Assembly: GCA_020631735.1 (NCBI GenBank)
Contig: CM036160.1
Coordinates: forward strand, 114,930,680 to 114,994,679
DNA: 64,000 bases
DNA from: Saccharum officinarum
Lineage: Eukaryota > Streptophyta > Magnoliopsida > Poales > Poaceae
Direction of reading: 5' to 3'
The notes under the pieces were generated by a model that searched no databases, was not told the origin of the DNA, and worked only from the letters and a program-made list of their open reading frames with translations. Both the position numbers and the translations under genes were made by a program. The stretch's first letter is position 1. Each line of letters opens with the position of its first letter. Below, piece after piece: positions 11,539 to 22,685 of the stretch.

Positions 11539-11810
11539 AACATTTGAAAATTATGTACTACAACATTTCAAGCAATAGTACTGCAACATCGCAAAATCAA
11601 CCGTGATACATGAAAATGGAAACAACTCAGTAAATTACCTTTCAGTGCTGCAACATTTGAAAAAGGTAATTTCAACAATTAAAATCCCCCTACTGCAACA
11701 ATCCCAACATTAGAACTCCTTTCTACAACACATGAATCACCCTATTGCAATATTTGAGAATCATCTGTTGCAACATCCAAAAAATCCTGTTGCAACACGG
11801 AGAACAGCAA
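11539..11810. repeat. TGCAACAT-type short tandem repeats, right part
   Basis: Continuation of the array at 9431-9592 after the solo LTR: recurrent (t)actgcaacat, ctgttgcaacat and related units. A related sequence occurs at 24690-24850, so this is part of a dispersed family. Confidence 0.6.
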
Positions 11811-14071
11811 AAAACGTAAAAAAAACAGCAAAGGGGATGGATTCGAGGTGCAGGTTGTTGCAGCCCCTGGCCCATCACCTTCGAGCTCACTAGAAGGAGG
11901 GAATAGAACCCCAGAACTCACCAGAACCCTAGCCACCGTCGTGTCCCTCAGATTTTGAGGAGGAGGAGAAGGGCTAAGATTCAGAGAAGAACCGACCTAC
12001 CTCGTCGGAGCCATCACCGTCGTCCTAATCTTCGGTGGGGGAGCGGGAGCGGGTCGCTGGGAGCGTGAGGCCGCAATGGAGGTCGCACAGCTGCTGCAGC
12101 CTGCAGCTGCTGTTCTACCGTACTGTGAGAGAAAAATAAGCGGTTGGTGCAGCAGTTGCAACTGCTTATTTGTTATATCCATTTGGATTGATCCTAGCTC
12201 CAGATTCTTCGTGAGATCGCTCCTGAACAGCTAAATGGGGAAATGGCAACTAGATTCTAGTGGACATGAGCATTTACACTTGAAACTGGGAGCTAAAGAA
12301 AACAGTTTCTCAGTTCAATCTGAACAGAATCAATCTAGAGTCATTTCCTACAAGCTTTCACCAGAATCACTACGTCAAAGAACCAAGGAGCTCGAAGTAA
12401 AAGAAAAAAAAAATCAGGTATGGGGGATCTACCAAACAGTCCAAGTGTCATTGTACATTTTTTACAGTGTAGTTATTATTCAGAACCATAATCGTTGATA
12501 TTATTTTTTATATATTTAGTTATATTTAAAATAATTTGATTTTAAGACGGATGGAGTAGACGAGATGGTACCGTGCTGATCTACGGCTGTGGCATGGAGC
12601 GCATTGTTGCGGGTAAATGATGAAACCCACCGCAACCGTTTCCTCTGAAGCGGAACCCCGGGCTCCGATTGAATGCAGCCGCACGGCCGTCTCCATCCCG
12701 CCGGGATCCGGGCTTCCTGACTGCCTACCTGACTGCCCGCTCAGACCTCAGTGCCTCACTGCCTCTGCTCTAGTACACCGCGCAGCCACTCACAGCTCAC
12801 AGGCCGCCGAGGCCGGCAGGGGGCAGCGTCGTCAGGCCGGCGGCGCACCCAGCGCCTACCGTTGGCGTCGCTCGGAGCACAGGACAGTTTGTGCTTGTGC
12901 CTGTGCCACAGTACGACCAGCAATGGCAGGCAGGCAGGCAGGCAACCGAAATACAGATACAGTAGTATACTCAGTATACCCCCAGGTTTCTACCTCGACA
13001 CACGACGTATTTACGTATGTACTAGGAGTATACTATACTCACTGCCGCCTGCCGGCACCTACACACGGGCCATCCGTGCCGTTAATTCTACTCGTCGTCA
13101 CGCATGCCACGGCCTCGTGCACCCACGCTGCGCCCGCCGTCGACGCAGGTCGGCAGCATGCATCGCGAACAATCCATCAATGGACAATGGGATGGGGTTG
13201 CTTTTGCTAGAAGCTCCTCCTGCCGGATCTCACACTGAGGCTGACCACGGACAGCGACGCGGGCTCAACGCTGGCTGGGACCATTGGGGACGTCCGGTCC
13301 GGCCATTGGATGGGAGACGGTACACTTGTCTCCATGGAAGTTGTCACGGCAGAGGAGTGTCATGCAGCACAACGCACCAGTTGGCATCATCTGGATTATC
13401 TTGGGGATCGGGCAGGATCAGGACAAGAAATCTGTCGTCGAATTGTGCCTGCACAGCTACGGATCGTGCGCATGGGCGAGTGGGCTCTGTGACACTGTGC
13501 TTTCCTTCAGAGAGGCCCAACCAAAAGCGCAAAGTAGAGCGGGTGGAGTACGTAGTGGACAATGGTCAGACGCCTATCCATCCAATCCAATTAGACCAAT
13601 ACTGCAATACAGTAGCAACCAAGTGTAGAGAATCCATGATTGCAGCAGTTTTCATCAATAAAAACACCCTCAAACAAGGACATGACATTGCATTTTAATT
13701 TTAATTTTAAAAGGCAATAAAAGTTGAATTTGAAAAGAAAAGAGTAGGGATGTGCGGATACCATTTCGCCGCTACTCGGAGCCAAGGAACACAAAGGAAA
13801 ACGAAACAAGCAACGGTCCTACAACATTTTAGGAGAAATCCTTATCTTTGACATCTGGTTATAACGACAGATCTGCCTTCCACGGTCTCATGCCATTGAC
13901 GCTAACAGTGATTGCCGACACTATAGATAAGAAACTTTCAACTCATGCAAGGCAAAGGCTAAGCTACCATATTCCCAGATACTGGCCCGTTAAAATTTAG
14001 GATAACAAGTGACCTCTGGGAGATAAGAACAAGGCTAGTCATTCATAGCTCCAGGTACTCATCAGATCCTT
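11811..14071. other. Mixed intergenic sequence, no recognised gene
   Basis: Includes a GC-rich segment at 12600-13450 with multi-frame openings (longest 315 codons, 12751-13698 on the plus strand), none resembling a known protein. A putative splice donor (caggtatggg, 12417-12426) follows a short frame at 12235. The part nearest 14071 may be 3' UTR of the ankyrin fragment on the minus strand. No firm feature. Confidence 0.35.
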
Positions 14072-14456
14072 TTAGGAGACAGTAACGCCATTGAGCTCGG
14101 CTTGAGCTACTGCTGCACCGATTGCATCGATCACGTCCATCTTGCCTTTTGTCACCGCTTCGTCATAGGTGTTTTCTCATGGCTGCAGAAGACAAATCAT
14201 GCCATGAAAAAGCGCAATCATTGCTCTGCTTATGGGAAAATGCATTCATGATGACGTCACGTCTTGAGACGTGGTCATTTAGATTGAGCGTACCCTGTTC
14301 AGAGCACTCACGCTAGCCCCCGCTGATATCAAAGCCTTGATTACCTGGGTTAGTTTATTTTCAGGAGCAGCAGTATCACTAAGTGTGTTTACATCTGCAC
14401 AAGAAAGCAGAACAACAAAGCTACTAATTTTACCTCTATATGTCCGTTAAGCATGC
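14072..14456 (-). pseudogene. Ankyrin-repeat gene fragment (3' end), minus strand
   Basis: Read on the minus strand, the last coding segment gives TYDEAVTKGKMDVIDAIGAA, followed by VAQAELNGVTVS and TAA at 14074-14072. An upstream segment gives ADVNTLSDTAAPENKLTQV followed by IKALISAGASVSALNR; both are typical ankyrin-repeat consensus (GADVN, LISAGA, TPxDEAxxxG). A donor-like cag/gtacgc near 14308 and an acceptor-like ttgtcttctgcag near 14190 suggest a retained intron, so it is not a processed copy. A frame break occurs in the segment GHIEVKLVALL next to the gap, and an in-frame TGA lies just after the second acceptor. The rest lies in or beyond the 100-N gap. Ankyrin repeats mediate protein-protein contacts; the partner is unknown. 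Confidence 0.5.
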
Positions 14457-14556
14457 NNNNNNNNNNNNNNNNNNNNNNNNNNNNNNNNNNNNNNNNNNNN
14501 NNNNNNNNNNNNNNNNNNNNNNNNNNNNNNNNNNNNNNNNNNNNNNNNNNNNNNNN
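14457..14556. other. Assembly gap of 100 N
   Basis: Exactly 100 consecutive N, the conventional placeholder for a gap of unknown size. It separates the ankyrin fragment from the protease-like pseudogene, so whether these are one gene or two cannot be decided here. Confidence 0.99.
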
Positions 14557-14611
14557 ATATTTATTTGCATTAAGAACAACACTTAGAGGGAGGTCATCCT
14601 CTGCATCATCT

Positions 14612-15713
14612 CCAGGAAATCCTTTCAAATGCTTTCAAGCATACGCATGCCACCCTCAAGCGTAATCGGCAAAGGATAACCGTAGGAAGTTAATCTCTCC
14701 TTTAAAGACTTTGTGAAAGCATCATCAGGCTAGGGACAAAAATCTGGTAGAATCGAGATGTCACGCACGTATTCAAAATATTTGTCATCTTTTGAAACAC
14801 GTTTTCTGGTAGTAGACCTCTGAGTTTTTTTTTTTTTTTTTACTCTGCTGCATGCTTGAGCTACCACCTTCACAACAAGTGGCAATCAGATATGTCTGTA
14901 TTGCAGGTGGGTTTTTGTCTATTATCTTATCTCGCTCAACTTGATCCCAGATTACACTCAAGGACTCGTGAATTTTGTTCCTCGGTAGGAATGCATTCCC
15001 TTCCGAGTTAGTATAAAAGTTGATGCCAACAGAGTTTCCTTCAAAATCAATAAGAGGCCCTCCGAGTCCACACCTAGTGATTTTGCACGTAGTGGTCATA
15101 TACTTGTCAGTCAGCACATCATCAGTCACTATCCTAGCCGCAGCCAATAATTTGGCAGATTTGAAGCCACGCCCTACAGCCACTACCTGGATCGACGGTC
15201 GAGAAATGCTTGTTGAATACCAGGAAAAGATTTGGCGTGGATAAAAGCAACATTGTAATCCAAATCATAGTGTCTCAAAAAACCCATGCCTTCTTCTTGC
15301 CCATTTGGAAGGTACACTTTAATCCTCGAATCGGAAGAAAAATTGTTGGAATCACGAGGAGATCTAAGCAAATCTGCTGAAGTCAGGATGTGCACAAAAC
15401 GTTGCGCGTAGGTGACAATCATGCCTGTGCACACACAGTTCAATCTATCTCCATTGAATGAAGCAACACTTTGAATTATTATCGTTTGAAACAACTTGTT
15501 TACTCAGATTACTCGAGGCACCACCTTGACATGAATCGCTTGAGGTGCCAAATTCCTCTTCAAGAGAATTGTCCCAAAGCAAGTTCCCTGTCCCAGGCAT
15601 TTTGGACATTGGTATCGCAGTGTCCAATCGTCCACTACATTTGTTGACATCTTCTTTAATTCCTGATGACGATTTGAGGTCGTTGAGTAATCACCTATTC
15701 GCTTGTTTGACAT
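14612..15713 (-). pseudogene. Trypsin/HtrA-like protease homologue, broken
   Basis: Frame from ATG at 15713: N-terminal part with a C-P-K-C-L-x-Q-G-T-C block, then SVASFNGD, a C-T-G-M core, LTSADLLRSP and DYNVAFIHAKSF (positions typical of the first beta-barrel), then CGLGGPLIDFEGNSVGINFY and FLPRNKI. The family is the plant expansion of DegP/trypsin-like domain proteins. Breaks: TGA at 15506-15504; a one-base frame change near 15200 between KSFPGIQQ and VVAVGRG; a further TAG upstream of PDDAFTKSLKERLTSYGYP (14690-14640). The segment that normally supplies the catalytic serine (GNSGGPL-type) reads CGLGGPL, so the nucleophile is absent and even an unbroken relative would be proteolytically dead. 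An A-rich run (minus strand, 14824-14843) lies within the C-terminal part. Confidence 0.6.
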
Positions 15714-16161
15714 CGTGTCAATCGAGGCGCGCGGAGGAAGGGGAGACCGCCGGGCCCGCCGCAGAGGCGAACAGAGCGGATTCGACGACAGCCGGAGCGG
15801 ACGGAAGTTGGTCGGCGGCGGGTGGTGGATTAGGGCACGGATGCGGATTGTTTTAGGGCAGGGAGGGAGGGAGGGAGGGACACCTTTGGGTTGGGCCGTC
15901 TTCGACGACGTACGTACGCAGTCACAAGTTGGCTCGCCACATGCTTTTCAGTCGAAAAGCCTGTACAAGGTCGGTCGGCGCACATCAGCATCAGCCTTGG
16001 GTGGCAGCTATCTTGACATGGCGCGCTCCGGTCACTGCAGATTTTCAGTCGGGGTGTGCTTTCACGCTCTTTTTGGTTGCTGCGACTGCGACGCTCTTTT
16101 CAGTCGGGTGACCCATGATCAGGTCTAATGACCAGTCGATGAGTGATTGTAGTGAAGTCAG
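15714..16161. other. GC-rich flank upstream of the protease-like pseudogene
   Basis: GC-rich sequence with a ggga tandem run (15861-15881) lies directly 5' of the minus-strand pseudogene and could be its former leader or promoter. No gene is recognised; the frames on the plus strand are unsupported. Confidence 0.35.
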
Positions 16162-16301
16162 AGCCTGTTTAGTTCACAAAAGTGAACCTAAAAAGTGATA
16201 CAGTACCTGTCACATCAAATCTTGCGGCATATGCATGGAGTACTAAATGTAGATGAAAGAAAAAACTAATTACGCAGTTTAGCTGTAAATCACAACCCCT
16301 T
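16162..16301. mobile_element. Half copy of a GTTTAGTT-family MITE
   Basis: Starts agcctgtttagttcac and carries the family blocks catcaaatctt, catggagtactaaatgtag and aactaattacgcagttt, then stops being similar near 16300. The second half is missing, so this is a truncated element. Confidence 0.65.
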
Positions 16302-16639
16302 AACAAATGTTTTACTTTTGCTTTATCCGTTGCAAAATGAAACAATGTTAGAAAATTAACAAAGACTAAAATATCTCAAAACCTGTATAAAAAGAAAAAT
16401 AGACAAATGGAATCATGGAAGTGTCTGACAAAAACTTAGCTGTAATATTGATGACATTAACACTTTCTTATATAGAGTACATAACCGATAAGATCACAAC
16501 TTTCTCGACTGAACATGATTACATGAACCTAAATGAGGTAGCAGTAAGTAGTAGTAGTACTACCACTCAGATGCACCGTATCTCACTTTCTCTACTGAGC
16601 ATGAACCTAATAAACAAGTAACTATTCATTGTGTGCTGG

Positions 16640-17150
16640 CGGCGTTTCTGGCTGGTCGATAGTGCTGATGGGAGGCACGGATCCAACTGGAAAAAAAAAG
16701 ATACTATCAACATTAGTATTAACCCATGGCTTGACACTTCAAGCAATGAGAAACCAAAAAAGACTACCAGCAATGAGGAATTGGAAAAAAAAATTACCCA
16801 AAAACACATCACCGACAGCTGAGGTGGCAGGCTCAATTGCGAAGCAAACGACCGTGAGTAAAGCCAGCCGGTGCGAACGCATTGAGGTCTCTGCCGATGG
16901 CGTGGCAGAGGCACATCGCGGCCGGAGAGCTGCTACCATCGCGACCACGGCCACAGCAGCTCGCCCGAAGCCATAGTCGCACCGATTGTGAGGAACGGAA
17001 TGCAGTCGAGAAGACTGGGCAGGGTCGGCGGCGCACAAGAGTCCGGCTGCCTGTTCGTCGTCGGCGCCGGTGGACGGACGCAGCTTGGAACACTGCCATT
17101 CGCGACCATGGCTGAACTCTGACGGGGAACTCTGAGCTTGTTTATATAGT
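16640..17150 (-). other. Possible TATA-driven short transcript, minus strand
   Basis: On the minus strand a TATA-like ctatataaac (about 17148-17139) lies ~30 bp upstream of an ATG at 17109. Reading frames from this and the next ATG (17099) are short (58 and 88 codons). An overlapping frame gives a hydrophobic segment (RLALLTVVCFAIEPATSAV) that resembles a membrane or secretory stretch, before a donor-like ggtaattttt. No family recognised; it could be a gene fragment, a short secreted protein, or chance. Confidence 0.25.
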
Positions 17151-17261
17151 CTATTCAGAGTTGGCGTTGTTTTCGTGCGCAAGATTTCAGAACCAATAGT
17201 CAGTGGCGCCTCGATGCAATGCAAAACAGCGCCAACGCGGGGGTTGGCGCACCGCGCACCC

Positions 17262-17331
17262 AATTCCAACCAAACAGAGAGGGGATCTTTATTAATTCCA
17301 ACCAAACAGAGAGGGATCTTTTACTCCCTCC
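17262..17331. repeat. Direct repeat next to a Stowaway insertion
   Basis: aattccaaccaaacagagag plus (g)ggatcttt occurs twice in tandem (about 17262-17290 and 17294-17331). The second copy abuts the Stowaway element's target TA. Confidence 0.7.
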
Positions 17332-17333
17332 GT

Positions 17334-17934
17334 ACCCGAAATACTTGACGTCCTGGGCTCCCGTCGAGATTTCGCAAAACCTGACGTTCTACGCTCACAG
17401 GTGCGCTCGCGTCCGTTCGGCTCTCCAACGGACTGAACATTAATGGCTCGATGCCTTGGTCGCCGCCCGTTCTCGGCTCTCGCACGTGCACGACGAATCC
17501 ATCGCTCGACGAGTAAAGGCCGATGCACACGCGTCCTTCGCTTTTCAGAGATGGACCAAATCGGTTCAGCCTTGTAAGATTTATATAAATTAGAAATTAA
17601 GTCCTAAAATCATTATTCTTATTTTGTTAGACTCACGGCATGATGTAAATACAGAAAAAAAACAAGCTTATTCATTGTACAGAGAACTCACGGCAAAAAA
17701 AACTTCCATGCGAATCAAGACCCCAGCAAAACATTGCGGCCGCCAGGAATCGACCTCGACTCGCCACTCTCATGCCTCCGCGCACTAGCCAGTTGGGCCA
17801 GTTTACTTTCTCATACAGAGAACACCCGCAGCACTATTTATTAGGGACAGAAATGGAAAACTAGTCCCTCATTAATTATTCCTTGGTTACCACAATCATA
17901 TCCTAAACGTCAGGTTTTTTGGGTATGGAGGGAG
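17334..17934. mobile_element. Stowaway-type element, ~600 bp
   Basis: Left terminus ctccctccgtacccgaaata and right terminus tttgggtatggagggag are inverted repeats flanked by TA (17332-17333, 17935-17936). The second block pairs too (cttgacgt / aacgtcag). At ~600 bp it is longer than typical Stowaway MITEs, so it may contain captured sequence. No transposase. Confidence 0.8.
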
Positions 17935-17953
17935 TATTAATTTTAAGAGTTTA

Positions 17954-18248
17954 GGTCAGTCTCAATAGGAGTTTCACTAGAGTTTCATTTGCATTTAATA
18001 GTCTGTCATATATGCATTTTTTATGACATGTCAATAATTTAATGAAGAGATAGAAGAATCGGGTTTCATGGGGATGAAACTCTCTTGGCAGAGATACCAA
18101 CTCTATATGAGTCATATAATTAAATGTCCATGAAACTATGGAATGAAACTTTCTATTAAGAGTGGGTGTCTCATCCGAGTTTCATTTCATTCTATATGAC
18201 ATGGCAGTCTTGGAAACAACGAAATGAAACTCTCCACTGAGACTGCCC
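17954..18248. mobile_element. Tourist-type MITE with TTA target duplication
   Basis: Termini ggtcagtctcaatagg and its near complement (ccactgagactgccc) enclose ~295 bp flanked by TTA (17951-17953 and 18249-18251), the target duplication of PIF/Harbinger elements. The motif gagtttcat / atgaaactc repeats internally in both orientations. Confidence 0.8.
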
Positions 18249-18659
18249 TTATGAACTAGGTCGATACACCCCAACAAGTATAAGGACCGTGTGTGCACTT
18301 TACTCTTTATTAATTGTTAATATTCACTGTGAGGGGATCTTTTGTTAATTATTAATGTTCGTTTCCTGTGCCAAGTCTTTCCGTGGTTCATCAAGAATTG
18401 GATGAAATGTCACAACTTAGTAAACCTGAAGTCCACGGTCAAGAGCTACTCCGGATGTTGTCAAACAAACAGAGCTACTCCGGATCACAACGGCTTCTAT
18501 CTATTTCTAAGGCATCTCTCTGATGTAGTCATGGTAACATGGCATTCACTGGTCATGATGTCAAACAGGTGACACGGCAATTCAGCTATGCCAAAGAATG
18601 GGATTTTGCCTGGTTCTATTATTTCAGACACATGTGAACGCTTATCATTCCTTTACCAT
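18249..18659. other. Intergenic, no gene
   Basis: Nothing recognised. A short repeat (agagctactccggat) occurs at about 18441-18455 and 18471-18485. Confidence 0.4.
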
Positions 18660-18924
18660 GGCCTTGTTTAGTTACCGGATTTGGTGCACCTCGAAACACT
18701 GCTTAGCACTGTAGCAATTTTGTTTTTATTTGGTAATAATTACCCAAATATTGATTAATTAGGCTCAAAATGTTCGTCTCGTAAAGTACAACAAAACGGT
18801 GTAATTAGTTTTTGATTTCATCTACATTTAGTACTCCATACATGTGCCGATATTTTGATGTGACGAGGAATTTTTTTTTTGCATAGTGAAATTTGGGGAT
18901 GAATTTAGGAAACTAAACATGGCC
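18660..18924. mobile_element. MITE of the GTTTAGTT family (copy 3)
   Basis: ggccttgtttagttacc at the left end pairs with aactaaacatggcc at the right end. The flanking trinucleotide cat occurs on both sides (18657-18659, 18925-18927). It is inverted relative to the copy at 6181-6450, as the tacaacaaaacggtgtaatt block shows. Confidence 0.8.
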
Positions 18925-19029
18925 CATAGTCAAATGTAACCTGCAGCTCGGAATGCAAGGACATACACGGAGAGGAATAAAAAATGAAGCAAATTATCAT
19001 AATGATCAATGATCAGTTGACATCCGAAA

Positions 19030-19470
19030 CCTGTTTTCCAGCCATTAAATCCTAAGGGGCGAGAAGGGTTTTTCCTTCTGAGCTGAACATAGTCTCATTG
19101 GCGCAGCCTGTTTTATTGGCAGCTCATTGCAAAGCAACTTCTTGATCTTGATTTGGTCAATGATATTTTCTAGATCAATTCGCTGTTTCATCGTTTCAGA
19201 AACAGCATCCAAGGTGTAGCATGGCCCTCGTATCGATACAAGCTGGAGTATTTCAGAATCAAGCTGAAAAGGACCTTCCAGAAAATAACAGCAGATCAAG
19301 TGATCCGTGTTGACTAGAAAACCCACAACAAAGGGCAGAGACCTGCCACAACAAAATATGCAGCCCTGCAGATGGCTCTGAGACATTAAAGAAAGTCAAC
19401 ATCAGAATCCCCCTAAAAACATCAAAACCAAATTCCCTTGGCGATTTGGCAAACAGAGCAAATTTACCTG
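19030..19470 (-). other. Probable 3' UTR and downstream flank of RPS9M
   Basis: The sequence after the TAA (19473-19471) on the minus strand has no further coding similarity. Short frames here are unsupported. I see no unambiguous polyadenylation signal. Confidence 0.4.
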
Positions 19471-22419
19471 TTACCGCTTGACCCACTGGAAGCTCTTTCT
19501 TGCTTTCGCCTTTCCAGGCTTTTTCCTTTCGACCACACGTGAATCTCTCGTCAAATATCCAGCTGTTTTGGTGCATACACATAAATGTAAGCAACTTTTG
19601 GAAGGCCCATATTGAAATGTAAAATGACAACAGCACTAAAATATTCGCTTAAATGTACTTCTGATGTGAATGGTACTTCTGATGTGAATGGTTGCCAGAA
19701 AACAGGAGTTCATAGTGCCACTAATCATCTAGAAGGTCATTGCGAGGAGAGCATAATGTGACAATAAACATGGGTTGTGGTGAAATCCATCTGATTTTAC
19801 CTGCTTTGAGATATGGACGCCATCCTGGTTCCCAATTCTGCAAGGCCCTGCTGATCCCTAAGCGGATAGCTCCAACTTGTCCTGCGTTTGAGAGCATATG
19901 TTTAGTTCGGGAGAGGTTTGGTGCAACTATGATCAGTTAAGCACATAGGAAGAGAGTAAATTCATGAAACCCAACAGTTGAAGGGCAGTATTCGATAAAA
20001 TACAATATGTGCAAGAACCCCACAAGTATAATAGTAGATTTAGTATGTGAAAACAGTAGATGTGCAGTCAATGGGAAAAAAACACAGAATATAATATAAT
20101 AGCTAGAATTGCAATAATATTCTGTCTAATAATCATAAACAAAGACATACAGATATTTGTTCAATAATTTACTGACACCGATGCCATGGCATGTAATGGT
20201 GTTTTATGAACATACACATTTAAAAGTCCATGTAAAATTTACAATTTATATTATTACAAAGGATTTAGCTATGAATAGGAGCGCTTGGAGATTGGCAATC
20301 AACGTGCCTGAACCGTGACTTCTTTCTATCTTGTGCACTTTATGTCCCTTTACGTGTCTCCCTGTTTCTCGTCTCTTTTGGGTTTCATCTCTAGCCTACC
20401 CCAACTTGCTTGGGACAAAAGGCTATGTTGTTGTTGTTGTATATTATTACAGAACTACTGACCTTATTCTAGTATACAAAACTCAAGGATTCATTTATGC
20501 ACAAGTTAAACACTGACAAATGCATAAATTCAGCACATCCATCTCTGAACAATTGTAAATTTTTAATACACCACTCTCAAATTATCATGACAAGTCAAGA
20601 CACCTAGCCCATTGCAGAAATGTATTGAATTATAGCTGTACAAACTATGAACACTAACCTGACACGCCGCCACCTTTAACAGTACAGGTCACATCCCAAC
20701 ACCCCAAATTCTTGGTCACAGTAAATGGACGAAGAAGTTCAGCTCTATGGTCCAGTATTGGGAAGTAAGCATCAAACTCCTTTTCGTTGACAATGAATTT
20801 ACCATCACCAGGCTTAATCCAAACACGAGCAATGCTGCATTTCCGTTTCCCTGTTCCATAAGCCCTTCCTTTCTCATCAACCTGTCTTACTCGTGCCTTA
20901 GCAATGTCCTCTTGCTTTTGGCGCTCAACTTCAGCTCTGCTTGATGTTGCATTCAATTTCTGGATAGCTTCATCTTCTATTTCAGTTAGGGGAGGCAATC
21001 CTGGAATGTCTCTGACATCCTTCAAGAGGATCAAACTATCAATCATTCCCTCTGTGATCCCAGAGGCCGCAATGAGATCACCAAAAGCACGATTTGGACC
21101 TGCAATCATAAAATGTTGGTTTCACTAACACTGACACCTGCACATAGTACTGATAAAGAAATGTCCATTCCTAGCCAAATCCACAATGACACCTGCACAT
21201 AGTACTGATATAGAAATGTCCATTCCTAGCCAAATCCACAAGAAAAAACTAAACCAAAAAAATGCAAGGCAACCAACTGTCTACAAATGCACGATCAGGA
21301 CCTGCAATCATAAAATGTTGATTTCACCCTGCCTGAAATCTACATGTAGTGCTGATTTAGAAGTAACCATTCCCAGCCAAATACATAAGAAAAACTAAAC
21401 CAAAAATGAAAGGCAACAACCGTGGTCATGGTAGAGTTGCAATAGCCGATAAGTCAAGTCTAACAGCACAGGCATCATGAACACTAAAGTAGTAATTAAG
21501 CTATCTGGCCATTTTGATGCTACCTTATTATAGTGGGCAGTTTACAAGATGGACAGCCGCACCGTGAAACTATTACACAATATCTAACCAACATTTGCAG
21601 CTTCCGTTACAAGTGCAGGAAACTGTTACATTTCTGAATATGATTCTGTAACTTCGAAGTGTGGCACTTGATCAGTTATCCAACCAACTAATCAAAACAT
21701 CACACATGAACACAACCAGATCATGCTCCCAGTTTTGCTCGTTGCAGCAAAGAGAAATTAAACCAAAATTTACACAAAATCAGTTGTAGACTATCACCTT
21801 TGAGTATCTCCATCAGCTCCTTCTCCCTCGCCTTGTTCTGCTGCCGCTTCAGCTCATCCTCAGGGTCCTCCCCAGCATCAAGGTCATCGAGCCCAGCACC
21901 CTCACTTTGAATCCCCTCCCCGAGCACGGCCGCGGCAAAGGGATCCTTCTCCTCGTCGTCCCCACTCAGCGTCCACTGCTCGTCATTGCCGGCCGGAGCC
22001 GCCTTTCCGCGCGCGGGCGCCGCCGAAGCAGCCTCCTTGTAGATCCCTTCGAACACATCGCCATTCTCGCCGTCCTCCCCGCCGAACCCCGTCGCCCAGG
22101 GCTCGTCGGCGGCGCGCGTCGATCTTACCGGCGGCCCTTCGCCAGCGCCAGCGGCGGCCGCGGCGTCCTCATTGGCGAAAGGGTCCGGATCTCCCGAGTC
22201 CGCCGCGAAGCTCCACGGCTTGTTGCGGTCGTCGTCGCGGCCGGAGGTGGAGAGGAGCCGCGGGGAGAGGACGCGCGCGGGGAGGAGGTCCGGGAGGCGG
22301 CGAAACGGAAGGGGGGAGGAGGAGGAGGATGATGAGGAGGCGGCGGAGGTGGCCGGAGTTACGGTCCGGAGGCCGTGCCGGAAGTGGCGGGAGGAGTGGA
22401 GGAGGCGGCGGAGCAGCAT
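19471..22419 (-). CDS. RPS9M: Mitochondrial ribosomal protein uS9m (S9), nuclear gene
   Basis: Four coding exons join in frame: 22419-21798, 21099-20659, 19881-19801 and 19562-19471 (1236 nt, 411 residues), each bounded by GT-AG and each splicing in phase 1. The first exon encodes an Arg/Ser-rich presequence ([20 protein letters not shown], later RLLSTS) typical of mitochondrial import, then an acidic linker of about 150 residues. Exons 2-4 encode the conserved S9 domain: [24 protein letters not shown], the signature [19 protein letters not shown] spanning the exon 2/3 junction, and a basic C-terminal tail ending SFQWVKR, which in S9 proteins reaches the ribosomal P-site tRNA. The protein is a component of the mitochondrial small subunit. 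The ATG at 22419 is chosen because it starts the presequence; an upstream in-frame ATG at 22566 lies within a MITE. 411 residues fits plant mitochondrial S9 proteins, which carry long N-terminal extensions. No break seen. Confidence 0.93.
21087..21389. repeat. Segmental duplications in RPS9M intron 1
   Basis: A 39-bp block containing the intron 1 acceptor and the first bases of exon 2 (21087-21125) recurs at 21289-21327 with few changes. Next to it, a 55-bp unit is tandemly repeated (21132-21186 and 21187-21241), and a third diverged copy lies at about 21328-21389. The duplicated acceptor reads attgcag/gtcc as in the used one. Confidence 0.8.
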
Positions 22420-22479
22420 GGTGGCGCGCGGAGGAGGGCGGCGACCATTCGGCAGGGGAGCTAGGGTTTTAGCGTCTTG

Positions 22480-22685
22480 GACCCTGTCTAGTTGAAAAAA
22501 AAAATTGCAAAATTTTTCAACATTCCCGTCACACCGAATCTTTGGACACATGCATGCATAAAGCATTAAATATAGATAAAAAAATAAAACTAACTTAATT
22601 AGACCATGATTAACACTAATTATTAAATAACAACGAAATTTGCTACAGTGTCATTTTGCAAAATATTTTGCAACTAAACCGGCCC
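22480..22685. mobile_element. GTTTAGTT-family MITE in the RPS9M promoter
   Basis: gaccctgtctagttga at the left and caactaaaccggccc at the right are an inverted pair, and the interior carries the family blocks caccgaatcttt, catgcatgca and taaatatagataaaa. The near end lies about 60 bp upstream of the RPS9M ATG, so the gene's transcription start is either in the remaining 60 bp or inside the MITE. Confidence 0.8.

Noticed and set aside
14389..14628. Frame running through the N gap
   Set aside because: It depends on unknown bases; only the flanking parts were used.
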